From NCBI GenBank assembly GCA_019671135.1, contig JAHRHY010000007.1:1240001-1304000 (forward strand): 64,000 bases of DNA, read 5' to 3'. The position numbers were made by a program, and so were the translations under genes. This DNA comes from Linnemannia hyalina. Taxonomy: Eukaryota; Mortierellomycota; Mortierellomycetes; Mortierellales; Mortierellaceae. The notes below the pieces were generated by a model. The model was not told where the DNA came from. It did no database searches and saw only the letters and a list, made by a program, of their open reading frames with translations. Every line of letters starts with the position of its first letter. Position 1 is the first letter of the stretch. Positions 34,633 to 46,007 of this stretch are shown in pieces.

Positions 34633-35640
34633 TTTTTTGGTATTATTGCATTGACGCTTCATTTTGACGCGACACAACGCGTAAACACTGATCATGACAC
34701 GTGTTCTGAGTGTTTTTGTCATTTTCTTTTGTCAATACATCTTATAGATTTCAAGACGATCAAGGCAATGCGACAGCTCTCTCAGATCACAAAATTCATC
34801 CTCGCATGGTTTCTCCTCTCCGACGGGATCAACACAGTAACAGCCCTCCTCTACGTCATCACCTACCAAGAGCTCAAGTTCACACACACAGAGTCCCTCA
34901 TGATGACCATCGCCCTCTCCTCCGTCAGCTTCTTTGGGACTTATCTCTTCCTGATAATCCGGCGGTTCTGGAAACTATCGACAAAGTTCATGGCCATGTT
35001 GACTCTTGGATTGTATACGGCCTTGACGGCTTATTTTATTATCATGCCGTATTTCTCGACGGTTTATGGGTTGCGTCAGGATTGGGAGGTATGGGTGTCA
35101 GTTGTCTATTTGGGGTTGATTATTAGTACCTTTTTTGGTGTTGCCAAGGTCATGATGGCGGAGCTGTGTCCGGAGGGCGAGGAGAACGAGTGGTTCAGCC
35201 TCTTCCAACTCGCCGACAAGGGATCTTCTTGGTAACGTAAAAAAAAAAAAAAAAAACCATGTCCATCATCTCAAATGGTTTATTTCTGGCGCTGCCGGGT
35301 TTCGAGAAAGTTATAGGTCAACGACATTGTCCTGATATTTTTTTTTTTTTTTTTTTTTTTTGCATCACTCACCCAACATAGGATCGGGCCGTTTGCGACG
35401 GGTGCTATTCAGGCAGTGACAGGAGAGTTTCGACCAGGGTTCTGGTTTCCATTCGCGTTGTTTGTCGTTGGTGGGGCGATACTCTTCACGGTGGATATGA
35501 ACAAGGGCAAGGATGAGGCTGTACGATACACAGCAGATCAGGAAGCAAAACGACGGCTTTTGGCGTCCATCCCGCCCATTACTATCACTACTGCTGGAGA
35601 GGGCCCCTTCTTGGCCAGGAGTGTCTTTTTGGACTTGTGA
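32285..35640 (+). CDS. Atg22-like vacuolar transporter, copy A
   Basis: Atg22/UMF1 proteins are MFS-type vacuolar membrane proteins that export amino acids released by autophagy. Six exons, 32285-32959, 33119-33135, 33513-33769, 33981-34604, 34748-35231 and 35382-35640, join in phase to 771 aa. Residues 1-215 are Ser/Thr/Gln-rich and disordered. The conserved part starts at KQTEVRAW, followed by YLQSAT from a 17-nt exon, then YCGYGWVSA, the many hydrophobic membrane segments, DPGTISLYV, ADHG, and LSDGINTVTALLY. The C-terminal LADKGSSWIGPF matches the family's DKG..(W/F)(I/V)GP motif. Compared with copies B and C (about 520 aa) it has the long N-terminus and an extra 43 residues in the loop encoded by exon 4. 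Introns 4 and 5 carry long T and A runs. Confidence 0.9.
33119..33135 (+). other. 17-nt microexon of Atg22-like copy A
   Basis: Encodes Y-L-Q-S-A-T with the last codon completed by the next exon. It is flanked by AAAG| and |GTAAGT. The same-length exon occurs at the same place in copies B and C. Confidence 0.85.
34610..34638. repeat. 29-base T homopolymer in an intron
   Basis: Begins within the donor region (GTACG then T29) of intron 4 of Atg22-like copy A. Confidence 0.95.
35239..35361. repeat. A18 ... T24 inverted homopolymers in one intron
   Basis: Intron 5 of Atg22-like copy A has about 18 A just after the donor and about 24 T before the acceptor. Their transcripts could pair across most of the intron. 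Confidence 0.9.
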
Positions 35641-36002
35641 ATGAGAGAGAGAGAAAAAATAAATTAATGAGATAAACGCGGTAGTGCTATGCTCCTCCTC
35701 GTCCTGAAAAAAAAACTCACAAAGACAAGGGAAGTCTCTTGAGATCCATACAGTTTTGCCTGTTTCGAAACAACAAAACCTTGTAGCGTTACGAAAAAGG
35801 AGTCTAAAGAGCGCTGATATGGTGCATTCTTCGATGTCCAACTTGCCGCCGTCGCGGGTAAGAAGAACTTCCAGTTTATGGATCAATGTCACAGAACAAA
35901 AAAAAAGGAAAAAAAGGAAAAAAAGACGATAAAGTGGCTACTCTAAGTTGGCATGGGCATGTGCCCGTATAGCTATCTAGACAGAGTGCGATCTACCAAG
36001 AC
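35641..36002. other. Convergent intergenic region
   Basis: 362 bp between the stop codons of Atg22-like copy A (+) and the dehydrogenase-like gene (-). It contains AATAAATTAATG just past the Atg22 stop and A-rich runs at 35898-35925 suited to 3' ends. No gene is seen. Confidence 0.5.
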
Positions 36003-37531
36003 TTAATAGGCCAAGCCAGAGAGACGGACAGGGCGCTCCGAATGGTAATGAGGCACGGTCGGATCCGCGTTCGAGCGACCCTGTTGAGCCATGACTTGCT
36101 TGCTCAGGTCCATAATCTTGTGGGCAAACTTGTTCGCGTTCACCAGGTATGATTCCATTGTTCCCAACGCTAACAGATAAAAAAAAAAGTTCGCACGAGT
36201 AGCAAAGGGAGAAAAGGAGAGAGATCATGGTTAGCACATGCCGAAATTGGGGGGGGGAAAGCTAGATGAAAAATCCCTCAAGAGAGTGTGGCGAAAAAGA
36301 GAGAGATAAAGGAGAAACGTACAGTGCTGAGGGACAAGTACCACATTCTCGACACCAAGGCGTCGCAGCTGATCACGCCAGACGAGGCGTCGCTTCTGAA
36401 TGGCGGTCGAAGGACGACCATAGCGACCAGTCTTGAAGCAAGCATAGTCTTCGGTCGAGTAACCCTCATCTCGAATCTCCTCCTCCAAAGTCGTCGCCTG
36501 TGTCTGACCATCGACCTCGGCGCACTCGTCGAAATCGCTCGAGGGCACAACAATAGCGACGCCACCCAGTTGAATTGGCTTCTCCGTCTCCGAGGCTGGC
36601 GTAACAGCCTTCTCGAGCCAGTTCAAGAACTTTTTAGTCCTCTGACCGTCATCGTCTCCAACGCTGGTATGGATCAAGATCTGTCCCTCAAGAGACTTGC
36701 GGACCTGAACCGAGGCAGGGTTGGAGAGGAGGTCCTGGTCGTCGAGGATGACCATAAAGTCAGCTTGCTGGGCGACGGTGGTGAGGTCCTTGACGTTGGT
36801 GGTGCGACCGTAAGTCATCATGTGGAGTTGCGGGGTATGGGCGACGACGCGCATGCCGAGAGCCTGGGCGAGGATGCCGGTTTGGTGGCCACAGACCTGG
36901 TTGGATTCGACTCCGAGCAGTCCCAGGGTCTTATTGCGGACCTCGTGGCAGTTGGTATGGTCCTTGTTCCAGACACCGTTATGAGCCTGGCGAGAGCGGC
37001 TGAGGAGCTGGCGGGAGAGGATAATGGTCAGCGAGAGGCAGAGCTCGCTGACAGCATAAGGCGAAGGAGTCGAGTCCAATGCCAAAATAGGGATCTACAA
37101 GTTGAAGGTGCAGCATTGAGAGAAGATAGGGAAAGGGTCCCGAGTATGTTGAGGTTAGTTTCCAATGCGGTTATTTTTTGGAGGTGTCTTGTGTCCGTTA
37201 AATATGTATGTTCTAATTGAGATATGTAGATACTTGCATGACTGATAGTGAGGGCCGAGGCAACACCGGCTTCAAAGCACGCAATAGCGTGGAGGCGAGA
37301 GGTGGGCCAGTAAGAAAGCAAGTAAGAGATGATCTCTGCGGTCTTGCGGGTGCGGATGGCAATGAGGTTGCAGTAGCTCATGCGGAGCTGGATCTCGGCG
37401 TAGGAGGCCTTGTGGGCGTCGAGGAACTCGAGCTGGATTCCGCCCGAGGCAAGGATGTCCTTGCAGGACTGGGGGAGGTCATCGAGGATGAGCATCGTTG
37501 GGCGGAGGGTGGTGTCAAAGGTGGAAGGCAT
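36003..37531 (-). CDS. Phosphoglycerate-dehydrogenase-like protein, probable pseudoenzyme
   Basis: Three exons, 37531-37238, 37094-36323 and 36169-36003, join in phase to 410 aa. Intron 1 requires a GC donor (CAT|GCAAGT). The protein follows fungal Ser3/Ser33 phosphoglycerate dehydrogenase over its substrate and cofactor domains: SPYAVSELCLSL, LSRQLLSRSRQAHNGVWNK, KTLGLLG, LAQALGMRV. The key motifs are gone. The NAD-binding GxGxxG reads GVESNQVCG, the NASRG segment with the catalytic Arg reads HTSVGDDDG, the DVxxxEP Glu segment reads IVVPSSDFDE, and PHIGGST reads PQHSLGT. There is also an acidic insert and no C-terminal ACT domain. The frame is fully open over 1.2 kb of coding sequence, so this looks like a maintained non-enzymatic protein and not a decaying gene. 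Its role is unknown. Confidence 0.82.
37095..37237 (-). other. GC-AG intron
   Basis: On the minus strand the intron starts GCAAGT and ends TTGTAG. Phase 0 is required by the downstream exon, and an in-frame TAG lies just before it. The nearby GT candidates are both phase 1 and would shift the frame. The rest of the donor matches consensus perfectly, as usual for GC-AG introns. Confidence 0.8.
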
Positions 37532-38602
37532 TGTTCGTTGAGGGTGGAGGGGTATGTTATGCCGTATGTAGGAGAGTGTGTCTGTGTGTGTATGAAGAGT
37601 GAATGCAATGAGGGATGATGATGAAGAGAGTGCAGAAGAAGTGAAGAGGAAGAATGAACCCCATCACTTTTTTTCTTTATTGTTATTTTTTTTCATGCAT
37701 ATTTAGCCCAGTCTCGTGCCTGTCTGTGCCTGGATTGCGCACAGAATAATGAGCTTTTCTCTCGCTGTGAACGTCGTCTGCCAGTGTGTTTGTGTGCAAT
37801 GTTTGTCTGTCTGCTTGTTGCCACAGGGAGTGGGTTCAATTGCTACAAGAACGAGTCGTCTTTGTGTTCCGTACGGGTATGTCTAACCCATTCATGGTTT
37901 ATCAATGTATGAGAGCAAGCACGAACAAAAGATGAGAACGAAGAAAAGAAAAAAAAAGGGTAACAGCCTGTTCCTCTTTCTTTTTTTCTCCACAGTCGAT
38001 GTTCAAGGGAAAATAATAAGCCAGGAGACAGCTTCAGCGAACAGACATGTCATCCTTCCGTGTGAAAATTGACAAAAAGAGAGATGGGCACGGATACACC
38101 TTCTCACAGTTCACAGTTAGAAAGATAACCGGGGCACCTCCTGCCCCTGCCCGGCTCTGCCCAATGACCGGAACTGGGATCAGCCAGCGAAACAAGAATA
38201 GGGCTCTTCTGAGCAACACAGATTCGTCATTTGGCGGGATTTTCTTGCAATGGCCGGTGAAGAAGGAAGCGAGTCACACTGGTCAACTCTTCCTTCGGTG
38301 ACACCCTTGCAAGTGATGGATTTGCTCCTCCTCCTTTCTTTCTTATTTCTTCGTTCTTCATTCTTCTTTTTCCTCCTTCTTCTTTCTTCCCTTTGCTCCA
38401 ATCTTCTTCCTCTTCTCTCTTCTCTCTTCTCTCTTCTCTTCTCTTCTCTTCTCTTCCATCGCTATCCTCGCACCTCTTCTTCTCTGGCCTCACTCACCTA
38501 CATAACTCTGCACTAACCCTCCTCAAACCCACACACCTTTACCCCTCCCCCCTTCTCTCCACGCTGGACTCCTTCAACACCCGTCGCTTCAACACTCCGC
38601 CA
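37532..38602. promoter_or_regulatory. Divergent 1.07 kb region, dehydrogenase-like / Dug3
   Basis: Contains the upstream regions of both genes. From 38320 to 38470 there is an almost pure CT tract, including TCTCT pentamer repeats at about 38412-38455. The last 130 bp before Dug3 are rich in C and CAC. No gene is supported; the frame at 38047-38301 (+) has no start context or similarity I recognise. Confidence 0.5.
38412..38455. repeat. CT-pentamer simple repeat
   Basis: TCTCT and CTTCT units in the promoter region of Dug3. Confidence 0.8.
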
Positions 38603-40778
38603 ATGTGCCGCATGCTACTTTACAAGGGCAACCAGTCCATCCAACTGGCCCATGTACGTCCTCATCCGTACTGGTTCACTTCACGTCTTTTATTTTCACA
38701 TTCACCCAACTTACTCCTCTTTCTCATTCGCCCCTGCGTCTAATCTAGCTCTTGACAAAGCCCGCACACTCAATCATCAATCAGTCCTTCGACTCGAGGC
38801 TGCGACTTGATACACGGAGACCCATCAATGGTATATATCGAAACAAACAACAACGTGGAGTAACAGTTCCATCATCTATGCAGAGTATGGCGTATGCATG
38901 GCTCATAAAGAAGAAAAGTACTAATGTATATTTGTGTTTATATTTTCACTGTTGATCTATTGTAGGCGATGGCTTTGGAGTTGGTAAGGATTAAGGATTG
39001 ATTCTCAGGGCTGACACACAGGCACATTCCTTTCGTCTTTGTGGTGTCCCCTATCTTCCTATTCAATGGATGCGAGAGAGCGGCGAGACTGGAAGAGAAG
39101 CGATCATGCCTCCCTATGGACGAGAAAAGAGAGAGAGAGACTGGAAAGGGAGAAGATAATGTCCCCTATGGAAGAGAAAGGGAGGTGTGGTTCAACAGGG
39201 TGATATATCTTTCTCCTCATCTGTCACCTTTACCTTCCTCTCTTCTGTTACCCCCGTGGCCACGACAGGGTCTTTTTCTCTCACCCATGGTTTTCGTTTA
39301 CTCTCCGGGATAGAAAAGAAGCTAATGGGCGAAAACAACCAACCCAGACTGGACCGGGGCGAGATACAAACAACGGACAGCAGGGATTAGCAACGGGATG
39401 AATACATACAAACAAAAGGAGGCTCAAGATATCCTCTGCAAAAAAAAACAAAAGACACCATTGGGAGACTGTCACGAACTGGATAAGCGAACTGACTCAT
39501 TCGTCCATTTGAATTGTACCTTTGACTTGTTTAGGATGGTATGAATCAGAGCCTGACTCGGAACTTGGAGCTGCTCCCTGTATCTTCACCTCGGTGACAC
39601 CTGCATGGAACAACATGAACCTGATCCGCCTTGCCGACAAGATCAAGAGTCCACTAGTCTTTGCTCACGTCAGGGCATCGACTGCTGGATCCGTCTCAGA
39701 GAGCAACTGTATGCAACAACATTTTTTTCCCAACTACAAAGAGTACTTCCAAGAAGCAATCGGATTATGCAATCAAGAAAAAACGACTCACCCTTTCAAT
39801 ACTTCCTGATGCTAATAGGCCATCCATGGCAGTACGGACGACTCATGTTCATGCACAACGGCAACGTGGCAGACTTCCACCTGGTAAGAACAAGAACTTG
39901 TATGGCGACTGAATGCACCAATTGGACTTTGGTGCTCCCATAAGAAAAAAGGTTTCTTTCCCCTGTCTAACCATGTGTATGCACAACGTGCCTGCCCTTC
40001 GTCGGAACCATAGATCAAACGCAAGGTACAGGAGTCATTGACAGACGAAATCTTTTTGACAGTCAACGGAAACACAGATTCAGAATGGGCCTTTGCCGTC
40101 TTTCTCAGCCAACTGAAGACCCCTCGCCAGGCAGAGCCCTTCTGTCACAGTGTCCTCAAGGAGGCCATGCTCAATACCATCGCCAAGTTGAACGCCTGGG
40201 GAAAAGAGGCTGGAATCACTGAGGCGTCGATGATGAATTTTGCAGTCACGGATGGTGTCAGTGTCGTCTGCTCACGGTATATCAGCTCAAGGACTCTGGA
40301 GGCGGCCAGTCTGTATTTCTCGTCTGGCACAAGGTTTGAGAGTTACAAGCCAGGACACTACAGGATGATCAAGGCTGACAAGCGAGAGGATATTGTCGTC
40401 ATTGCATCAGAACCCCTGACGTTCGAGAAGGCCGACTGGTTGACGATACCCACCAACACCATCGTTGTTATCACCTCCAAACTCAATGTCCTCATGTACC
40501 CAATCGTCGACGAGTATCATAACTCCGCACCCTTGGGTCGTGCGCCGGAGCAGGCTAGTGTTGCCGTTGTCCAAGGTGAGGGCCGTGGTGATGGAGCACG
40601 AGATCAGCGTCATCGGGAAGTCGTCTTCGTAGAAGATCATCGAGTCATCCCCTCAGTGCCAGCAGTGGATTCACCTCGACCTGATAAGGAACAGAGCACA
40701 TTGGGCCATTCTGAGTCTGTGGCGAAGGATGCTCCAGCTAGGGCATTAGCAAGCACAGCGCCCGTCATGGTCGCCTAG
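38603..40778 (+). CDS. DUG3: Dug3, glutamine-amidotransferase subunit of the glutathione degradosome
   Basis: Dug2-Dug3 cleaves the gamma-glutamyl bond of glutathione in the cytosol, independently of gamma-glutamyl transpeptidase. Six exons, 38603-38653, 38749-38830, 38966-38983, 39535-39708, 39819-39883 and 40014-40778, join in phase to 384 aa. The N-terminus is MCRMLLYKG: after Met removal Cys2 is the class II amidotransferase nucleophile. Further landmarks are LLTKPAHSIINQSFDSRLRL, NGDGFGVGWYE, TPAWNNMNL, FAHVRAST, the CHPW segment, FMHNGNVADF and ASEPLTFEKADW. All match my memory of yeast Dug3, which is 357 aa. DGFGV comes from an 18-nt exon. The C-terminal 60 residues are a variable, Ala/Asp-rich tail. 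Neither Dug1 nor Dug2 is in this window. Confidence 0.95.
38966..38983 (+). other. 18-nt microexon of Dug3
   Basis: Encodes the conserved DGFGV segment. It is flanked by TTGTAG| and |GTAAGG and joined in phase 1 on both sides. Skipping it would keep the frame but delete part of the amidotransferase active-site loop. Confidence 0.85.
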
Positions 40779-40891
40779 GTGGATTTATTTATTTTGATAG
40801 AAGAGCTCTTAATACATCCCACTTGTACTTTTACGACCACATTTCTTTGCTCCAGACTGTCTATGAATGGTTCTATTTTATTTCATGATAT

Positions 40892-42262
40892 CTATGCTGA
40901 GAGGTGCTCCTTGCGGACATATTCCCGCCAATGGTACAAGAATGTCGTCTCTCCATCTTCACGGCCCCACTCCTTTGCTTGACGACAATCAACCAGCCCC
41001 ATCTTGTCCATCCAGAAATCGAAATCGGCAATCACATCGGCATGTGTCTTCCTGAGCGGGAACATAATATGGAAGGCGGGCCGGCGTCGTTCAAGAGGGA
41101 TCTGTGTGTCGTCCGAGATAAGGTCCTTCTTGAGGTACTCGTCCACCACATGGGCGACCAACTCAGCATGCCCGTGGTCGTAGACCACCTCGGCGCCAAT
41201 GATCAAGTCCACGCGTTCTGATTCTTTCAGTTCTTGACAGTCCGTCTCGTCGTCCCTGGGTTCCGCCGAGATTGAGGATGGTGCGAGGTTATCGTACTCT
41301 GTTGACCTGTGAGGAGTCTCCGCCGTGGTTGTATCCTGTTCTTGCTTGTCGCCCTTGTGCTGCCATGCATTCCAACGAAGCTTCCGTTTCCGAAGGATAT
41401 CACGCCAGTCCAGCAATCGGATATCGCATTTGCTGTTGAGATTGTTGAGTTTGCTGTTGTGGTGGAGGGTCGAGATGACGTTAGGGTGGTAGTCTGAGAG
41501 GATGACATTGGGGCCGTTTGGATTTGAGTAGAGTGCTGCTGTAAAGCCGACCAGTCCTGTGCCACTGCCGAGTTCTAGGATCTTTGGGAGTGCTAACTGT
41601 GTTGATGCAGGAATGGTCGGTGATTCGCTTGTCCATGGTTCCAGCTGTGGTATATCTCCTTGTGCAATATGTCTAGTTGTAGCGAGAGTGAGAATCGTTA
41701 GGATCTGTTTTCAATTTTGACCCGCCTTGCGGCGACTAAGAGGCTACGCTGAAAACCGAGCAACATACTTGGACAGTAGGTAGGCAGATCCAAAGGTCTT
41801 GAACCCGACATCACCACCCGTAAAACTCGGATCATGGATCTTCAACGATTGAGGCGGATTTGATCGAAAAGTCCAGGTCCTAGTCATGGCCCCCGACGCA
41901 GCCCGTCCGCAGAAATGAGCCACACATGCCGAGACTCGTTCCGTCAGCTTCTCGTGCTCCTGTCGATACTCCATCTCCCCCTCTGTCTCTTCCAGTTCTA
42001 CAAGATTTCCCGATTCGTCTTCTTCTTCCTCTGGAGGTGCGGTTTCTTCAAGTCTGACGAGAGTTTTGAAGAGCCAGTTCATGAGTGCTTGGTCTTCATC
42101 ATCGTCACCCTTTTGTTGAGAGTGGTAGGAGTCGATATCGTTTCCGTCCTGATCAAGACCTTGGTCGATCCTATCCTGGGAGTACTTGTATTCGATCCTG
42201 TCCTCGATGGTCTTGAGTTTTGCCAGCGATGCCGGTGGGAGGAGTGACGACGTCGCAGTCAT
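40892..42262 (-). CDS. Efm2-like protein lysine methyltransferase (Methyltransf_16)
   Basis: Seven-beta-strand SAM-dependent methyltransferase. Two exons, 42262-41769 and 41672-40892, join in phase (CCAA|ACAT) to 424 aa. The N-terminal half holds a helical, acidic region and the segment IHDPSFTGGDVGFKTFGSAYLLSKY. The catalytic half has LELGSGTGLVGF (SAM motif I), ILSDYHPNVI (motif II) and GAEVVYDHGH, then FHIMFPLRKTHADVI. Length and the GFKTFGSAYLLSK motif suggest yeast Efm2, which methylates translation elongation factor 2. Other members of the family (Efm3, Rkm5) are shorter, so Efm2 is preferred but not proven. An acidic or Gln-rich insert after RLLDWRDIL is lineage-specific. It diverges from the hexosaminidase gene. 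Confidence 0.8.
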
Positions 42263-42888
42263 GTTTCCTGGTATGGTGAAGGGGTTGTTGAAGAAGGAAG
42301 AAAGAATTGGATAGGAAGTGGAGCAAGTTTTTTTTATTTTTAGTGGCTTTTGAACCCCTCCTTCCAGGGGTCCCCAGCCCAATTGTGACTGTCCCCTGGG
42401 GTTGAATTGTAACTTTGATGCTGAGCGCAGAGCTCAGACCAACGACTCTCCAAGGTATTTTCACACGGCTTGTCTCTCTTCTTTGTTCTTCGTCACTCAC
42501 TCCCTTCCTCCCTTCCTGACTATCTTCCTCAATTCACCCGTCTTCATAGGAAGGAAAGAACACTATAAAGCTCTCTCGTTCCCGTGCACAGTACCTCCTT
42601 CGGGCACTCCCAGGCGCCTAATATATACACTCACGACAGCCCACCTTGTCCCCCTTACCCTTCTCTCCTTCTCCTCTCTCTTCTCCTTGTCTCCAGCAGG
42701 AACATCCTTTCGCCACCTCTCCTTCTCCCTCACCCTCTCTCTTTCATACACTCTTGCATCTCCTTCTTAGGAGAAATAAGGAAAAACACAAGTTTACAAA
42801 CCAAACCTTCCGACCAACCACCCACCACCACCGCCTCCTGAACTCGAACCATTGACGTCCTAATCGGATTCAGGAATCAACCCACGCA
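42263..42888. promoter_or_regulatory. Divergent region, Efm2-like / hexosaminidase
   Basis: 626 bp holding both promoters. From 42640 to 42760 the plus strand is a pyrimidine tract. An AATATATAC motif at 42620 is a possible TATA element for the hexosaminidase gene. Confidence 0.45.
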
Positions 42889-45800
42889 ATGTCGAAAAAG
42901 AATGACGCCCGCTCTCCTGCAAAAGGTTCTTACTCGCCCCTGAGTCTACACGACCCCGATACCATCCTGGGCGATCCTCCTGCAAGACAACAGGTAATAA
43001 AAGAAGAAAGTAGGCCACGAAAACGACCATTCTTTTCTTTCACCTCTTTTTTTTTTTTTATCGTCATTGCCCCGAGCTGTCTGCATAGAACGCGAAATTG
43101 TACACCCGCTGACTGACTGTCCTGTTGGAATCTCTCAATTGCCCTTTGTTCTTCCCTATCATCCCTGCTACCGCTCGCCTTTCATTGCGTCATTCATCGG
43201 ATATTACACTAAAATAGCACAATACAGCGCACGCCAACGACAGCAGTAGCGACGACGACGACGACGATATGGATTACCACGGACAGAGACGCACAAGCAT
43301 CGAAATCGAGCCCACACCCATCACTGCCGGGGGCTTGTCGTCCTCCTCCGCCATCTACGGAACATCAACCCGTCGACCCACTTCTTCTCAGCAACGGCTC
43401 CAATCGTCGGACGGGGATATTCATAGCTCCGATGATGATGGTCATGTAGGAAGTGGTGGTGGTGGCCAAAAGAGCACACATTGGGGTCGCAATTGGATCC
43501 GATATGTTGCTTTTGCGTGTATTACAGCAGCCTTGGTGCTCTTGGTCGCTTTGCTTGTCTTGAAACCGTGGCAGCAAAAGCAGAGTAGGTTGATTGGAGG
43601 AAGACGATGTTACACACAAATTGGGGACTTGAGAGCTTTGCGATCATTATATTAACCACCTATACATTTCTTTCCGTTACATGTTATAGTACTGCTGCCG
43701 ATCACGAACGATGCGGTCAAGGTCCTGCCAGAGAACCAAGCCATCTGGCCAGTCCCAAAGTCATTCTCTCACGGCGAAGGCATAGAAAAGGTCGTCCTGA
43801 CACCTAATTTCCAAATCAAGGTCCAGACCTCCGCCAACAGTCCGCCTGTCGCGTTAGCACCAGATTCCATTCTGGCAAAAGCTATCGCCCGCTGCATGGA
43901 CCGACTTCAGGTCAAACGCAACACCACCATCTGGACAACCGACGCGGCCGTTGCTGACATTGCTGGCACTGCAGCTGCAGCTGCACCGCTATCAGAACTC
44001 ACGCTTGTGGTTGACAACACACAAGCCAAGCTGGAATACGGGATGGTTGAATCGTATGCTATCAACATTGTGAGCAACCATACTGGAAACACAGATGGGA
44101 CTCCACAGTCGCTTGTAGACTTGGAGAAGCGAGCGCATCATCACGTCGCTTCTCTTAGAGCAAGGGCGGAACCAGACTCTCCACCTGCCACTACGGCAGT
44201 CATCACCGCGAGCACTCAATGGGGCGCCATTTATGCACTGGATACCTTCACCCAGATCGTTGTCGCAACCAAAGCGGCTGCAGCCAATGTAGCGCAAGCC
44301 TCGCTTCCAATGGCAACCAACAACCAATTGGAGATCCCAAACACCCCTTGGTTGATTCTTGACGAGCCTCGCTTCTCGCACCGTGGGATCTTGTTGGATA
44401 CTTCGCGCAACTATGTCGGCGTGCCCGAAATCATCCGGACCCTAGATGCCATGGCGGTAGTAAAACTCAATGTCTTTCATTGGCATGTCTTGGACCAGCA
44501 AACATACCCTCTTGTCTCCAAGGCCTTCCCAGACCTCACCGCCAAGGGCGCCCAGGACCCCGAAAAGATCTACACTCCTCAGGATGTTGCAGCGATCATC
44601 CAGCATGGATTAGAGCGCGGTATCCGTGTCCTCCCAGAGTTTGATTCTCCGGGCCATGCGGCAAGTTGGGGTCGCGCTTACCCGAACATTACAGTCTGTC
44701 TGGATGCCCAACCTCATGGAACATATGCCGCCGAGCCGCCTGCTGGACAGTTGGACCCTTTGGAGCCGTTTACTTACACTGTCCTGGACACGCTCGTCAA
44801 GGAATGGTCAGCGCTCTTCCCAGATTCTCAGGCGCACATTGGTGGAGATGAGGTTAACATGAACTGCTGGAAGTCCTCCAAGCGACTCTCAGATTATATC
44901 ACTAACGAGAACCACCGGGCTGAGTATGAGAAGTCCATCATGCCCGTTGTGGATACCCCCAACCCGACGACGAGGACTGGTACCGGACGCCAGAGTGGAG
45001 AGGATAGGTTGTTGGAGTTGTATCTGGACCGGATCTTTGCCATGTTTATCGCTCAGGGCAAGAGACCGATTGTCTGGGAGGAGATGGCGCTTGAACATAA
45101 TGTCCGGTTGCCTAATTCGGCTATTATCCAGGTCTGGAAGGACGCCACCAATGCCAAGAAAGGTACCTCGCTCGATACATATGTTGGTCTGTGGCCCCAA
45201 GTCTTTTTTCACATATATTCACTTTTGCTAATCGCCTTATCTTTGTTTGCCTTGGAACTTTGATACGATGGATACATAGTTATTGCGCAAGGACGGCCGG
45301 TCATCTTGTCGAGCTCCGAGTTCTGGTACCTGGATTGTGGAGCAGGTTCATGGCTCATCGGGTCCCAGGGTCAAAGCTGGTGCAAGTTTGCCAGCTGGCA
45401 ACGAAGTACGTCCACCCCTTTTTTCCCCCTCCATTTAAAGACGTTTCTTCAGCAGCCCAGGGCACAACATTTACTCACAAACCACACAACTTATTTTTTC
45501 TTACTAGTTTACTCGTACGCCCTCACGGACGGAATGAGCGAGGAAGAACAAAAGATGGTCTACGGAGGCGAAATCTGCATGTGGGGGGAGCAGACGGATT
45601 CTTCAAACTTGGACTCGAGTGTCTGGCCCCGCTCTGCTGCCGCTGCCGAGGTAAAAAAAAATGCCCTTCTCTTCTATGTCTCTTTACGAGATAACGATGG
45701 ATGTGCATTATGTGCTCACCAAACATGCAACGCTTCCGTGTTTTTCTTATCTAGGTCCTATGGAGTGGCACAAAAGACACAAAGGGACACGCAAGGCCGC

Positions 45801-45922
45801 TACTCGACGCTTCCAGGCGCCTGAGCGTCGTCCGCGAAAGGTTGGTCAAGATGGGCATCAGGGCCGCGCCCATGTTCCCATCCTGGTGCGCCAAACATCC
45901 CGAAGCCTGTCTCGTAGAATAA
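42889..45922 (+). CDS. Membrane-anchored beta-N-acetylhexosaminidase (GH20)
   Basis: Removes terminal N-acetylglucosamine or N-acetylgalactosamine from chito-oligosaccharides and glycans. Six exons, 42889-42993, 43218-43584, 43690-45162, 45280-45405, 45508-45650 and 45755-45922, join in phase to 793 aa. The first intron ends CACTAAAATAG| and gives a phase-0 join, which decides the start at 42889; starting at the ATG at 43269 is the alternative. Residues 1-130 are cytosolic and hydrophilic with an Asp run. A single membrane segment (YVAFACITAALVLLVALLVL, about 131-150) makes a type II anchor in place of the usual cleaved signal peptide. The GH20 domain shows SHRGILLDTSRNY, LNVFHWHVLDQQ, and the catalytic pair Asp544-Glu545 in HIGGDEVNMNCW. 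Then come VWEEM, YGGEICMWGEQTD and VWPRSAAAAEVLW. It likely acts at the wall or in the vacuolar or secretory lumen. Confidence 0.93.
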
Positions 45923-46007
45923 ACTCCATGGCTCCCTTTTTTCCCACAACACACCCTCAAACAAAAAAAAAATGCAAAGTTTGTCTATTTATTATCACAT
46001 CAAAAAT

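Noticed and set aside
36288..37220. 310-codon plus-strand frame
   Set aside because: Exactly antisense to exon 2 of the dehydrogenase-like gene. Its protein has no family features and it is explained by codon bias of the real gene.
28175..40778. A sex/mating locus
   Set aside because: The HMG box fits, but I see no triose-phosphate transporter, RNA helicase or glutaredoxin neighbours of the kind known from Mucorales.
43269..43271. ATG as start of the hexosaminidase
   Set aside because: Usable, but an upstream exon (42889-42993) with good donor, branch-like CACTAAAATAG acceptor and a phase-0 join extends the frame continuously, so the upstream start is preferred.
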